Shown: positions 31,845-44,459 of the stretch, one piece after another
How the letters are laid out: every line of letters begins with the position of its first letter
Position numbering within the stretch: position 1 is the first letter of the stretch
Assembly: GCA_950022295.1 (NCBI GenBank)
Contig: OX465598.1
Span: forward strand, 176,966,001 to 177,030,000
Direction of reading: 5' to 3'
Source: Bromus sterilis
Lineage: Eukaryota > Streptophyta > Magnoliopsida > Poales > Poaceae
Length of the DNA stretch: 64,000 nt
Translations under genes and position numbers: made by a program
Notes under the pieces: model-generated
Seen by the model: only the letters and a program-made list of their open reading frames with translations
The model's database searches: none
Told to the model about the DNA's origin: nothing

Positions 31845-34682
31845 TCGACCGGTGAATTGCGGACATCAGCCTCCACAACCAGCTATAGCTGACGGGCAAG
31901 CCGATTGGCTCGAGCAATCTGTTCGTCTGTATAATCAGGAAGGCTATCCACCATGGAATAAAAAAACACCATGCCCCAGAAGAGCAAAAAAAGGCGTGGC
32001 AAGCTCACGCACCACGTTCTCACGAACCAAGCCCTCACACTGGTCGTTGTTCGGTCCAAATGCAGCAATCTGTGAGTCAAGACCCTCTGGCCTCTTCTCC
32101 TCATCCGGGAACATATGTTCATGAAGAAGCTTCAGAACAGTCGAAGCACGAGCACAGACCTCCCTCACGGCTCCAACAACACCTGACATAGCATCCGCAG
32201 CGCCACAAAAAGTGCTTGATCCCGCTACAGCCGCCTCCACCACCTCAACACCCGCGGAGCCTGCGCCAAGCAGGAAGATTCAATATGTAGAAACTCAAGA
32301 GAAGAACAACACCAAAAGAAATGAAAAGGAACAACCTCCTTACCCGCCAAAGAACTCGCCAAGTAACGCAGGCGCTCGCACTCTAACCTCTCCACCCGCA
32401 GGAACTACTCCTCCACCCGCAGGAACCGCTCGAGCTCACCACGCTGCTCCTGCAGATCCTTTTCCTTGGACTCCAAAGAGGCCTGAAGCACAGAGAGTTC
32501 CTTTTCCGCAGCCTCAACTCGCTTCTCAGCACCCTTCTTACGTCTAGCAGAAGAAGATATCAGTCAGGTAACCAATCTGCAGCCGAACAAAGACCAAAGA
32601 AGGAAAAAGAATCTTACGTCTCATGGTGGTCAAGCTCCCCTGGGCCGAGTCATGAGAACGTCGCCACCGATCAACGTCGGTCAACACACGCTCACATATC
32701 CGGAACAAAGGCTGAATTCAGATAATATGCACAAGTCAAAGCCAAAGAAAAAGCAAGATCAAGTCCAAAGGCTGCAATCAATCACAAGTGATTTCTCACA
32801 ACCTCGGGGGCTACTCCCATCGGGAGCACTGCCGTGCCCCCAATAATACACAAAGATCAATAAGAGAGAAAAACAAATCTACGACTACGACCAATCACAA
32901 GTGATTGCTCGCAGCCTCGGGGGCTACTCCCATCGGGAGCGCTGCCACACCGCGATACAGTTCGGAAGGACAAGGAATTCCATACCTGCTCAGCCATGTG
33001 ATCAAAAAACTTGGCCTTATCCTCAGCAGAGAGATCCCACCGTTCCAAATAGTGCTCCTCAAGAATCACAGGTTTTGCGTCTGGGGGAGAAATCCTTTCA
33101 GTAGCAGCAGCAGATCCCTCGGACGAAGCAGTGGCAGGAGTCGTCCCTGCACCTGAAGCTACAGGAGTTGCCGAAGGAACTGGCCGATCAGTCGCCGCAC
33201 CTGAGTCACTCGGCCGATTAGCCGCCGCGCCAGAATCGGTCGACCGAAGATCAACAGCAGCAGTACTTGTAGAAGAAGCAGCCGGAACAGGAGCAGTACT
33301 GCATGCGAAACATCGTCAGAACAGGACCCAAAACAACAGCAAAATCATTCAACAAAAGGTATATGAACCCAGCAGGCGCGGTGCCCAGACGTAGTAACAT
33401 CCCATACTTGCGCTTCTTTGGAGTAGCCGAAGGAGGACATGGCACAACAGATGGCGTGACTGGTGGCAATTCATCACCACCACCCGCTGCATCACGTTCA
33501 CTCGCACTCGAGGAACGATTGCGTTTGATACGCAATGGACTCAAGTCCTCACTGTCATCAGCAGCTGACGGTTTTCCACCCGCGGACTCGCTAGCATCAG
33601 CACCCGAAGCACCCCCATCACCCGCGAGCACAGGACCAACATCATCCACGTCAGGCTCGTCGTGTATTTTAGCATCCTCAGGTTAAGGTGGATTGTTCAG
33701 CAAAGGAGTATGATCCTGCAAGTAAGAACATCATCAATAATCAACAGACACTAGTCAAATCTCAAAATACACCCAATCAAATACTTGTGGCAGAGGCACA
33801 TCAGCAGCATAGGGACGAACAAGGCTCTCCTCTACAATACTTCTACATTTCATAACCTGCTGGACCCGAGACAAAAGGTCATCATCGGAGAACTCCTCGG
33901 AAAAACACCTGGTCGAGTCATCAGGTCCAGTATATTACCACAAGGGACGGACCCGATGCTGAAGCGGCTGGACGCATCTCCTCACTAACACAGAAATAAG
34001 TTGGCCGCCAGTTAATTCGTCCTGCAAAGCAGAAACTTTCCGCACCAACGGCTCAACAAGAGACACCTCGCCAGAAGACAGAGCATGCGCCCACGAGGGT
34101 CGTTTATCCACTCGCGCAACATGATAGAAAGGTGCAAGACCAAATTGCTGCCCATCAACGTGCTGATCCTTCAGATAAAACCAGCTCTTCCGCCATGTAT
34201 AGACAGAATCAAATTTCTCCAGATCAAAGTAGGCACTCTTATCCTTAATGGAAATACCCACGCCCCCAATGGCATATTCGGAGTTTGTCCTGTTCACATT
34301 GAAGAGGCGTTTCCAGAGCCCCCAATGGGGATAGATTCCTAAAAATAACCTCACAGAGCGTGATAAAGAAGGAAATGTGCAGTATTCCATTGGGGGTCAA
34401 GTCATGCAGTTGCAACTGATAGGAAAAAACCAACCCCCGGCGGAAAGGATGAACTGGAAGAGCAAACCCACGAGGGATGATGCTTTGGATGCATACCCGT
34501 TCATCAGGACGAGGTGCGGGAACCTCCTCATCCCCAGGAATCCGAGCTGTGCCATCTACCACCATGTCGTCTACCACCAATGCATCCAGATCTGCATCCC
34601 CGAAAACAGACCGCTCCCATCTAGCGGTCATCCTCGCCAACTCCTGCGCTGCACTTCGAGGGCGCTTGGACATGGATCTCAC
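31845..34682 (-). pseudogene. Antisense ORF of the Tat element (Transposase_28, 'putative gypsy-type transposon' family)
   Basis: From 34682 the frame starts MRSMSKRPRSAAQELARMTA and reaches the conserved domain at LHDLTPNGILHIS. A frameshift near 34370 moves it to frame 34390-33935: LFLGIYPHWGLWKRLFNV, then SAYFDLEKFDSVYTWRKSWF and FYLKDQ...QFGLAPF, ending in the QPLQHRVRPLW motif. The region 33649-33251 is a Ser/Pro/Asp-rich linker with a basic patch. Frame 32243-31944 (LKLLHEHMFPDEEKRPEGLD, then ELATPFFALLGHGV) and YTDEQIARANRLARQL form the C-terminal part, stopped at about 31845. This family accompanies Tat elements in antisense; its function is not established. Several frameshifts make this copy a pseudogene, although spliced introns in it cannot be excluded. 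Confidence 0.8.
32779..32943. repeat. Direct repeat with polypurine-tract-like core
   Basis: Two blocks of about 50 bp (32779-32828 and 32892-32941) share caatcacaagtgatt, a short divergent piece, then ctcgggggctactcccatcg. The gggggctac core matches the element's own polypurine tract at 36053-36064 (acttgggggctac). Confidence 0.75.
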
Positions 34683-36064
34683 CGCAACACCTCACAAAGC
34701 AGAGAGGCAGGAGGCAAACAACAAACAAGGCAGAGGAAGAAAAACAAGCAGGGGAAGGCAATGGCTGGGTAAACCCTAAATCAACCCACTCCCCGGTATT
34801 TAACCAACAGCCATGGACTCCCAATCGTCGCTAACCTAGAAAATTCGCAGGCGTGGCATGATCCCACGATAGCCGAGAAGCATGGAAAACCCAACCGACG
34901 CAGTAACCATACCGCCCACCACGCGCGGAAAACGAGGGCCATAATCACGCAGTGTGAAATTTCCGGGCAGCATTGCATCACGTCCCTTCCACGCACAAGC
35001 TACAACCATCCAACTTGTCAGGTGGCCCAGCAACATCACATCTCAGCAAGGAGTATTGATTAAGCACCATCTGTCAGCGTTTCGCAATTTTTTTTCTTTT
35101 TTGGCCATATTCCAAAATCTTTAAATCCCATCGGGAGTACCATTATTAAAAAGCAGAGCAAGATATAAAAGCCTGAGAGTTCGGGTGCTCCCTCATCCAT
35201 AAGACAAAGGTGTGCTTGAGTGACCACTCGCACCAATAGTAATCACGGCATCTACAGAGTTTCGGGTGCTCCCTCACACAGAAGGCAAACATGTGCTCGA
35301 GTGACCACTCGCACTAGCAGAAACGACGCATCTACAGAGTTCGGGTGCTCCCTCACCTGGAAGACAACGAAGCATTCGAGTGGCTACTCGCAAAGCTAAA
35401 CTAATATTCGACAATACATTATACTCGCGCACTCGACGAATTTCCGAGTAGATGCCTTCTTACTTGATTCCTCGCCTAAGCTCGCAAAAGCACCGCGAGT
35501 GACAACTAGAAGCTCACTTGATTGTTTATTCCAAGTGGGTGCATCTCTAACTAGGCTCCGTGCTTCTATAAAAAATAAAATGTCTGGGATGCGAATTGCT
35601 GTACCCAGATGCCACGCAAGCTTAGCGTGTAGGTAGGACCCCGCTGCGCAGACGGCCGGGCCAGGACTTGCCACAACGCGACTTCACTCCTGACATTTTC
35701 CATGTGCTCGCATGATAGAGAGATGAGCAAATAATGAACGTGTTAAGGCTATTTACTGGGGCCGGCAGCATTGATCCTATAAGACCTGCAGTGGCATGAA
35801 CTTTTCTAGACACCGGTCGTTCCCGAGTTCGTGTCGAGGGACACGGGCTTGATTGGGCTACTGAGGTATTTGCCACTAGCGCAATTTGCCAAGGCTCGAC
35901 CAGTCGACCACCTTGGGCCCTTTCCGCTTATCATCCCTCGAAACAAACATTTTTCATGGCTAAAGCTTCCAGCGACTCGCAGTCGCGCTGCGAATATGAA
36001 AGAAAATGATGATGAATTCGAGTCCCTGCGCGAATCTTCGAGTCCCCCAGGCACTTGGGGGCTA
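34683..36064 (+). other. Non-coding 3' region of the Tat element
   Basis: No protein similarity is found in either strand. It holds the upstream (promoter-side) sequence of the antisense ORF, an 80-bp tandem repeat (35181-35400) and the polypurine tract ending cacttgggggctac at 36064, directly before the 3' LTR. Confidence 0.7.
35181..35400. repeat. 80-bp tandem repeat, about 2.7 units
   Basis: Units beginning tcgggtgctccctca start at 35181, 35262 and 35341. Each continues with a gaccactcgca or gctactcgca word and a catctacagag spacer. Confidence 0.85.
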
Positions 36065-36512
36065 CTGACGAGGGGGTGACCCCACGACTCCTGCGTGTGA
36101 GGATACCTGGTGCATACGAAGACAAGAGGCCCGATGGAGGTTTTGATAGGCCCACGATTGGCCCACTCTAGGCACTGACATGGGAGTCCGCGACCAATAT
36201 GGAAGTCAAGACTTGGTGTTCAAGAAAAGGCTAGAATTAGGCAATCGTCCATGTAATCTGAGACGGACTCCTTGAGACCCAGCCTAGTATATAAAGGCTG
36301 GGAGGGGGACGTCTCAGGACATCCAATCTACAATCAACACCCTTGGTGTTGTGCGATCTCTCCTAGACTTCCACTGTAATCGCCTCCTCGCATAATAAAA
36401 TCGAGCAGGAAGTGCTTCTCTTGTTAGCCGACGAGTATCACCAACCTGTTCCTTCTTTAAGATCTAACCCAGGGTCCCTGACCATGGGATTTTCCGAGGC
36501 TGATCCTTGTCA
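36065..36512 (+). repeat. 3' LTR of the Tat element (448 bp)
   Basis: It begins TGACGAGGGGGTGACCCC after the polypurine tract and ends GATCCTTGTCA. TATATAAA lies at 36288-36295 and an aataaaa word at about 36393. It keeps the 71-bp segment lost from the 5' LTR. The target duplication ccagc follows at 36513-36517. Confidence 0.92.
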
Positions 36513-36517
36513 CCAGC

Positions 36518-37132
36518 CTTCCTTGGTGAGATATTGGACACAGCCGACATGTACATTGCATCAGCCTTCCTCGGTACGCTGTCTGGATAACTTCTCGGCC
36601 AAGACATCCAGCCTTCCACTAGAAGGTACCGAGAGAAGTTTACGGTGCAAGTCAGCCAATCGTGCTCAGTACGGCACATGGATGGATTCCAGCAGAAGCT
36701 ACCCCATGATCAACAGTGAACTTCCATAGAAACTTCCAGCACCAGGAACTGGTACACCCGCAGTACAAAAAGAAAACTTATAAGGCAAGACATCTAGTCT
36801 TCATCAGTAAGCTATCGGAGAAGCTTCCCGCATACGACACCCAACCTTTCTCAATACGCCACCGGAGAAAGATTTCGAGATACGGTACCCGAGCTTCTTT
36901 AGCACGCTACCCCAGCCAAGCTTCGAGGGTAAGCTACCCCACTTCTCCGACATGCCATCGTGCAAGCAATAGTATTGCCCGAAACCCGACTCTTCAAAAG
37001 AAAGGGAGATTTGAACATAGCCAGTGACATATGGATCTACACAGTTCATGGACATACTTCCCAAGGTATACGAGCTACCTCCGTATGGATACAATCATGC
37101 TCGTACCCAAGTGAGGATATACAAGGGAAGCG
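36518..37132 (+). other. Non-coding interior of the 18938 LARD-like element, right part
   Basis: This resumes the sequence left at 24424, as shown by the ccagc duplication. It is non-coding and contains loosely repeated words such as cagccttcc(t/a)cggta and (t/a)c(g/c)gagaagctt. It ends where similarity to the 47449 LTR start begins. Confidence 0.65.
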
Positions 37133-37257
37133 TGCCCCAAAATCGGACCGTGTACAGTAATCATACACGCAAGGTACACGATCGAGATCAGGGACTCACG
37201 GTAAGATATCACAATCCAACTCTACAAATAAAATAATACAAGTTGTATAATACAAGC

Positions 37258-37262
37258 CAGGG
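37258..37262. repeat. Target site duplication caggg, left copy
   Basis: caggg recurs at 41040-41044 directly after the solo LTR. The uninterrupted target is visible at about 47570 in the sister LTR (aagccagggaccacgaggg). Confidence 0.93.
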
Positions 37263-40200
37263 TGTCGGGACCCGGAATATGCGTATGTAATTCCAGTCAC
37301 GATGCAATCACATGGAGAGCCAAGAGCCGTACCCACTTGTCTAAGCAGACAAGGCCAAGCACAGAACACTCTCGGAAAGCATCGAACGTGAGGGGCATCC
37401 CATCCAGGCCAGATGATCAACTGAGATGGGTCCTCATCGTCCGCTCACAAGTCTAAATGCTTATGGGTGGTGAATCCCATACTCATAGACAAGTCGCCTC
37501 AACCATGTTATTGATTGAATCCTAACTCTTACATAGACTTACTCTAGCCCAATCACTTAGTCGGGGTCTAGGGCGGGCTCGATCATACAACAAAGTGTGC
37601 ACGTGACAGAGTCACGAGCAATCTCATCGCGATGCCCCAAGCTGCGCACATCTAATGGCCACTTGGTGTATCAAAGACCGCCAGCCAGATCACAACTAAG
37701 GTCTCGAAAACCCATACTAAGACATGCAGCACACATGCCTAGTATGAACAGCAGGTATCATCACACAACTCTACAAAGTGTATCTTTATTGACTTACACA
37801 TAGATCATACAAAGATCACATGTCTGTGATCATCATTACATCATACAACGGAAGCAAATTAGTCTGAGTACACACAAGTTTAACAAATGGATTAGAGATG
37901 CCTTGTTCAACATACATGCCCTTCCACGAGGGACCATACTGCTGCCTTGAACTATACTAGCTTAGTCAACGTCGAGCTCCAGTAAGGTGACTCCATCGGT
38001 GTCTGTGTTCTCATCTAAAACATAGAATAAGAAAACGTGAGTACAAAGTCGTACTCAGCAAGACTTACATCAGAACTACAGTACTCATGCTCAAGTTTCA
38101 AGGTAAAGGAGGTGGGGTTCAACATGCAGAAGTGCCAGCTTTGACTTTGCTAGTCCTGTAATACGAGTACCAGACTTGAGGTAAGAAGCGTACACGAGTC
38201 CACTACCAAGTCTCCAACCAATACACCAATATGGATACTTCCTAGACTTCCCCACGAGGAGCACACCATAGCACTCACGCTTATCTTGCGATTTTTAGAA
38301 GTATCCATTCAAGTTGTCTAATAATCAGGTACAGGTTCCAAGTAGTCCATGACCGCGGGCGCGGCTATTCGAATAGTTTTGTTAACCTTGCAAGGGTGTA
38401 AACTACACACACATGACCATCAGTTACCGCCAGGTCTCGTCACCATTCAAGGGGTGTCGGCGAGGATATTCACCACGACACTTCGCTCACAACCGGTCTA
38501 TTCGAGGATTCGACTATCTGAGGTAGATCCCGCTCGAGAGCCCGGCCGGATCAACGATACGGACTCAGACAATGTAGGCAACCGAGACGCCATCCGAGAA
38601 GATGGTTTCACTGTCTCAGAGATCCACCCACATATCTATATGATGCAACCTTTCATCCATTCTTTTCTATGCATATGCCAAATGGAAAATCCGAACTAAT
38701 GTGACTCCTAGACGTCAACACAGATCAAGGTACTAGGCCGAGAGGGGTCAGTGGGCCCAATGTGTGGTTGTACTCTTTTTCTTGGATTACCATACAAGAA
38801 CTCGGTGCTTAAGGTGGTGTTCAACGAGACAACCCACTGTGTACTCCTACACAGCCTCTCATCGTTCACCTAGTATTAGGGTGGATTCACCAACACAGTT
38901 TCACCTTCATCAACACCATGTTCACTATCATCCCGACTCACATCAAAAGTAACCTCATTGTAACACTAAGCATGCAATAAGCTGTAACAGTTGCAGGGGC
39001 CTCATGATATCAATCAACTCCTATGTCATCTAGGATTGTGGTTTGCTTACTACTGTGACAAGATGATAGGTCATGCATCGGATTGGGGTTCAACTATGCG
39101 GTAGAATCGATAACAAGGTGATCATCCTAATCAATGCATAAGAGAGACTAAGAGGGAAATGTGTTTTTATAGACATGATCAATGGGGTTTGCTTGCCTTG
39201 CTGACGATACACGGTTTAACGGTCTTCTGCTTCGGGGGTGACCTCCATCTCGGAAACACTGTTACCGAAGCAATCATCAACAAAGGGGGCAACATCAAAA
39301 TAAAATGCACAAGCACATGATATAGTTGTCCATGATGTGATTGCTTCTGTTTTGTGGAAAATTCAATTTAAATGAAGAGTATTGCATTTGGGATGCAAAT
39401 TCAAACTCCATATGTTACTCAAATTAGCCAAGTTGCAATTGCTTTTGTTTGATCATCGTAAACCATCTTGACATGTGTATGATATGCCTCTGATGTTCAA
39501 GTGAAATGGTTTGCATTGCAATGGATAGAATTAGAATAGCATTTGAATTAAATTAGAATTAATTCCAATTAAACCAAATATCAAAAGCTACTGTTCCCAA
39601 TTTAAGATCAACTCAAACATGGTTGAAAGTTGGAAATTTGAATAGAGCATTTTCTGCTGATCATATTTCATATATTATTAGTCCAATTTGGAATTAATAT
39701 GAATTTTCTATGATTTTTCAAAGTTTAAATGATTTTCTGTCTTTTCTGGATTTTCTTTTAAAAAGAAAATTGAATTACTGCATCAGCACCGAGTCATGCT
39801 GGTGTCAGCGTTGCTGACTGATCAAACTGACCAGTGGGTTCCACTGGTCAGTAACCCAGGGGCTAATCCCCGTCTTAAAAATAATCTGCTGGATTATTTT
39901 AGGCCATGGGGCCCACGCATCAGTGACTAGGGGGCTAATTAGGGCGTGGTTATGGCCCTAATGGTGGCCACGTCTGCGCTCGCCGGCTGCTCCACGCCGG
40001 TAGTGACAGTCCACGGAGGAGCCCGCACGGGCGGCCACTCGGGCCACTAATTGGTTTCCGGTCGGTATTTAGAGCGCTGGGAGGGGGTTGGGTTCGTGCG
40101 CTCACCGTGAAGGCAGTGGAGGTGACGGGGAGGCCAGAGGATCACCGGAGGAGGTGGTTTCCGGCGAGGAGCTCACGGCGGCCAGAGGCACGTCGGTGAC

Positions 40201-41039
40201 GAAGGCATCGACTCTGGATCGTTTTGGCTCGCGATTCTTTGCACGACGATGAAGCAGACGGCAGTGAAGATTGAGGGAACTGTCGGCGAGGCTGTGGGAC
40301 GCGGTGGCCGCGTGTTTCCACGACGGTGAACTCCGGCGAGGTTTCGGGTAGGCGCGAGATCTCGCGGAAGAAAGCAAGGGGAGGAACGGAGAGAGTGGGG
40401 ATAGACTCGCAGGGCTTTGGGCGTCTGCACGACGCGATAAGAGGGCAGGGGGAGGCCAGACAGGGAGGTGGCATCGCGGCGTCGTCGGCATGCCGGGCAC
40501 GCGGCTATGTGCTTGTGCCCGGGGATGACACCAAGGGCGCCGGGGTGCGCCTGGGCCGGCTTCTGTTAGCTGGGCCTGAGCCAGGTAAGGCCTAGGTGAG
40601 TTCTTTTCTTTCTGTTTTATTTTTCTGACATTTGTTTGTCTTAGCTAATTAAATAGCTAGACATTTTTATAAATGCCCATATTTTTATATGGCCTCACAT
40701 TTCATAGAGCTAGCCACTTATAAAATTTGGACACTTTTAAAATTCAAATAATTTGAACTTTAATTCAAATAGGGGTTATTTTAATTTCCAAAGCCACTTT
40801 TAATATTTTTGAATAATCAGTGAGCCTTGAGTGGGACCCACTCCACTTTATATGTGATCTCACTTATTTCTAGGACTTTTCAAAAATATCACAATGATTT
40901 TTGGAGCAACTTTTTATCTGGCTATTTATTTAAATTCTCAGGGCTATTCTTTTCCCCATTTTTGAATTTCTTTTGAAATTTTCAGATGATGCAAAGGGAC
41001 ACTCAAACCCTAGCACTTACCCAAGTTGGGGTTCTGACA
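37263..41039 (-). mobile_element. Solo Tekay-type LTR (3777 bp)
   Basis: It reads TGTCAGAACCCC (from 41039) to GGGTCCCGACA (37263) on the minus strand, with a caggg duplication on both sides and no internal region, so it is a solo LTR formed by LTR-LTR recombination. It is the same family as 27346-31086 but inverted. TTTATAAAAA is at about 40664-40673, and the GC-rich block 40600-40101 ends in CACGGTGAG. The Pro/Ser-rich minus ORF 40500-40102 lies in that block and has no recognisable family. Confidence 0.93.
40101..40600 (-). promoter_or_regulatory. GC-rich exon-like block ending in a splice donor, solo LTR
   Basis: It lies after TTTATAAAAA (40673-40664) and ends in CTTCACGGTGAG on the minus strand (GT at 40105-40104). 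It is the counterpart of 27780-28250, which ends CTTCGTGGTGAG, so the donor is kept in both copies although the surrounding bases differ. Confidence 0.35.
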
Positions 41040-44000
41040 CAGGGGCCACGAGGGATCGAATACAACAACTCGAGAGCACAAAGTTAGCGGAAGAAATAGT
41101 ATCTGAGTACAGACACAAGAATACAAGCTTTCCTTAAGAAGGCTAGCACAAATATCAACAACGATCGAAAAGGCGAGGCCTCCTGCCTGGGAATCTCCAA
41201 AATACTTCTGGTCGATGGGAACTCGACGATGAAGAAAGCACCGGGGATCTTCTGCTCCAGAACTCCAAGGCTCCAACGTCGACTGCAGCGGCCGATCAGG
41301 CAAAACAAAAAAGGGGGAAATAAAGAAAGGGTGAGTATCTATCATACCCGCGAGTCTTACGTCCGCTACAAAGCAATTATGAATTTGTATCAAATGGAGA
41401 GGGGAGGCTATATATAGTGGACTAAATGGAAGAAAGTCAGAATAAGGGTGAGAAGCTAGGCCTATCGAAGACTAGCATCTTCCGACGAGTCTTGGAGCAT
41501 GAGGAGAGAATAGCCAATAGTTCAAATAAAGAATAATGTAACAATTCTACAGAAGTTGCTGCAGCATTGTATAATAGTAGGTTGTAATTATTAATAATTA
41601 TCAATGCCTCTGAGACCCCTTCCTCGACTTCCTTGCGAGGAAGAAAAACAGGAAACAATAGTTGAATAGTAGTAGTTTGTATTAGTAGGCTCTGGCTTCA
41701 GCATAAAGCGTCGTGTTACCGTGGACACGGCTATTCGAATAGATAAAACTCCCTGCAGGGGTGCACTACTGTGCAGCCTCAACGCTCAGATCTCCAGGGT
41801 GGCGTACACCTTGTTAGGGAATTTCCCACCGACGCTAACAGACACGCCGAGGCCCATCCTATGGCTCATCATAGAGGTCCCCGCCGGTCTACATCCTAAG
41901 CGCAAGGGGGTCTTGGACCGTCGCCCCTCGCCCTCCGGGTCGTTGTGTACAGGGCGAATTCCCCGCAACTCCTCTGGGATGCGGATCCGACCGTGCCACA
42001 ATACTGAACTGGACGTCTTTCAGAGCTTTCGAACGAGACCACAACGCGGAGGTCCCACACCATAATCCCACGTCAAGGTAGTGCGTACAGGCCTTTGCGG
42101 CCTCTCAAGTCATCCACCTGAACCGTTAGTCATTTTAATATTATCTGTCGAGACAACCGTTATCGTTGCCCCTTATCTGGGTGAGTCGCGGAAAACGACA
42201 GCAGCCAGGACCACCAGTACATCGGTTCCTAACTGTCGTCCCACCAACTCTTGCGGTTACCAACAAGGTGAACCATCTCCTTACCTTATCTCGCGTGCAC
42301 TCTTGGAAGAGCTCAACTTTTGTACTACAGGGTATCTCATGGCAACCGAACAAGGACCAGGCCCTAGCTGGTATCCGTCTGTCCTGCCGTCCCGATACAA
42401 TCCCTGTCTGGGCACCATTGGGTCACCAGACTCCTTACCTTGAAGGACACAAGTTGATTCGAGTGCCTACAATGAAGTGAAAACAGGCGGAATCACCCTC
42501 GATGGTACACTTGAAGAGGTCAGAACGAGACATCAGCGGAATGAACTAAAGAGGAATATCCTCGTATCATCCCGGTGATGCTACGCTACTGAGACGATGA
42601 GAATGAAATACGAGTCCATCCACTCGTAAGTCAAACTCGAAGCGACTCGACAGATTCTCGCCGTCGTAGGTTCCCTAGGGCGTCTGCATTGATCCGTACC
42701 TGTTGCAGTTATAATATTTTGTAATCCGTGTTCACTCACCAGAGTGATCAAGGCCCGCTATTCTAAACCTAGCTAACAATGCGCAGGGTTTACTACTGAA
42801 TATTATATATATTTATAAGGCAGCATAGGACAAGGAAAGGTACATTAACGGGTGACAATGACAGGCTATGCAATTGAATAGGGAAGCAATGTAGCAGCAG
42901 CAGTAACAATGCCTAGTGCAAGAAAAGTACGGAAAGATAGGCGATATCTGGGGAAGGAAAATGGCTCTGCTTTCCTGGAAGCTCGGCGGTAGTGGTACGG
43001 TCATCGACGTAGTCGATCACAGGGGCACCGGCAGTGGTCGTCGGGACTAGCGAACAATAAGAGAGGGGGAAGAAACAATAAATACACGACAATAATATCA
43101 CTAAAAATAGAAGACAAGGAAAACGCATTGTTGGTGGGGGTTCTAACGCAATGAAGGGTGTATTGCGCGGAGCCGGAATTATCCGGGGATGACTCATCCG
43201 TACCGGTTGATTACCGGAAAGATGATCTTGAGGGGGAAGGTTCCATGTCTGCAGTGTTAGAGACAGCTGACAGACATGTGGATAGTGTATCCGTGCTTGT
43301 TGATCCATTCTGAAAAAGTTTCATATTCAGAATAATTTCATCCGGGAAATTTTACTGGCTCCGGTCGTCTGACAAACAAATGAGCCAGAGGGTAAGTGTT
43401 CCACGTTCGGTATGTTCGAGGGGGGTGATTGGTATACGGGTAGAGTGTTTGTATTCTTTGTATTTTTCTGACCAACTTTCATGTATAAAACATTTCCATC
43501 TGAATAACGGTTTAAAATATATTGATTTTCAAAGATTTAATCATTTTATAAACATTTCTGGATTTTCTTTTAATTCAAAAATAAAACAGGAAAATACATT
43601 TTGTACACAGCCGCACCTAGCCACAGTGTATGACTGGTAGGGCTAGGAGGGGCTGGGCTGACCCAGTCAATGGTTGACTTGTCAAAGTGAACAGTGTAAG
43701 GGGGTCCAACATGTCATTGTCATTTTTCTAGATTGCACTAAAATTTGGCTAAGTCTAAGACTTGTCCAGTTTAACACTAATTAGCTGTCTTCAAAAGGTT
43801 GCGATTACGATTCTGTCCATCCAATGGTTTAGTGCCCTGTACCAAATTTTATCAATCTACCGTGGTCTATAATCTGGTATAGAAATCATCCATGTTATAG
43901 TTCATTTAATCCATCAAAGTTTTGTTGGAAAAGTGGTATTGGATGTCAACTCCAGAATTTTTTTATATTTTATCAACTTTGCTTGATGATTTGTCAGCAA

Positions 44001-44459
44001 TCTATAGCTCCGATGGAGATGCATCTAACAAACGTTTTGCTCTATATAACGTGCACTTTCAAGCCAACGCCTCAGATGTCATGACAAGGGCCTGTAGCAT
44101 GTATATAACTTGTTCTAATTTAGCAATGGTGGTGTATCTATTTTTCTGTTAATAGAAATCTGCCTTTTGTGACTTTTATAGAATTTAATCCATGCACTAA
44201 GTGGAGTTGGTCCAATAGAATCATTTGAACCTGGTTATGTCTACTTTCTATATATATAAATTTTACATTGATTTCTAGCTGTTTTTGGTTGCTGAATTGT
44301 CGTCGTTTTGTGCTCAAAAAGTTCAGTAGCAGTAGTACAAACAACAACAGCAATTGAACAGCAGTACGGTAGTAGCAGCAGCAGCCACTGGGGGCTTCAC
44401 AGCAGCGGCGCACTCACGGGCCGGCCACGTCGTGCCCACGGCGGCCAAGGGCGAGCAGC

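Larger units (their letters stand above)
24430..36512 (+). mobile_element. Tat-type Gypsy element lacking pol, with antisense ORF, 12.1 kb including a nested fragment
   Basis: LTRs with TGACGAGG and CTCGTCA-type ends at 24430-24798 and 36065-36512 are bounded by the 5-bp duplication ccagc. The plus strand carries gag (24866-27035). The minus strand carries an ORF of the family known as putative gypsy-type transposon/Transposase_28 (34682-31845), a placement between pol and the 3' LTR known from Tat-lineage elements. Between them lies a Tekay fragment (27036-31086), and no Tat pol remains. The element inserted into the LARD-like interior. Confidence 0.9.
18938..37132 (+). mobile_element. LARD-like Gypsy element with 4.0-kb LTR, interior split by a Tat element
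   Basis: The 5' LTR (18938-22927) is followed by an initiator-Met primer site and a non-coding interior. The interior stops at 24429 and resumes at 36518 after the Tat element; the ccagc duplication proves continuity. It is cut off at about 37133 by the next LARD-like element. The first bases after the primer site (GACTGTAGGACACCC) resemble those of the 37133 element, so the two are probably related Tekay-lineage derivatives. No gag or pol is seen in the 2.1 kb of interior present. The 3' LTR is not in the window. Confidence 0.75.

Noticed and set aside
43380..44152. Pair of ORFs conserved at 63130-63958, possibly a gene family
   Set aside because: They are corresponding parts of the two LTRs of the 37133 element; conservation is explained by LTR duplication.
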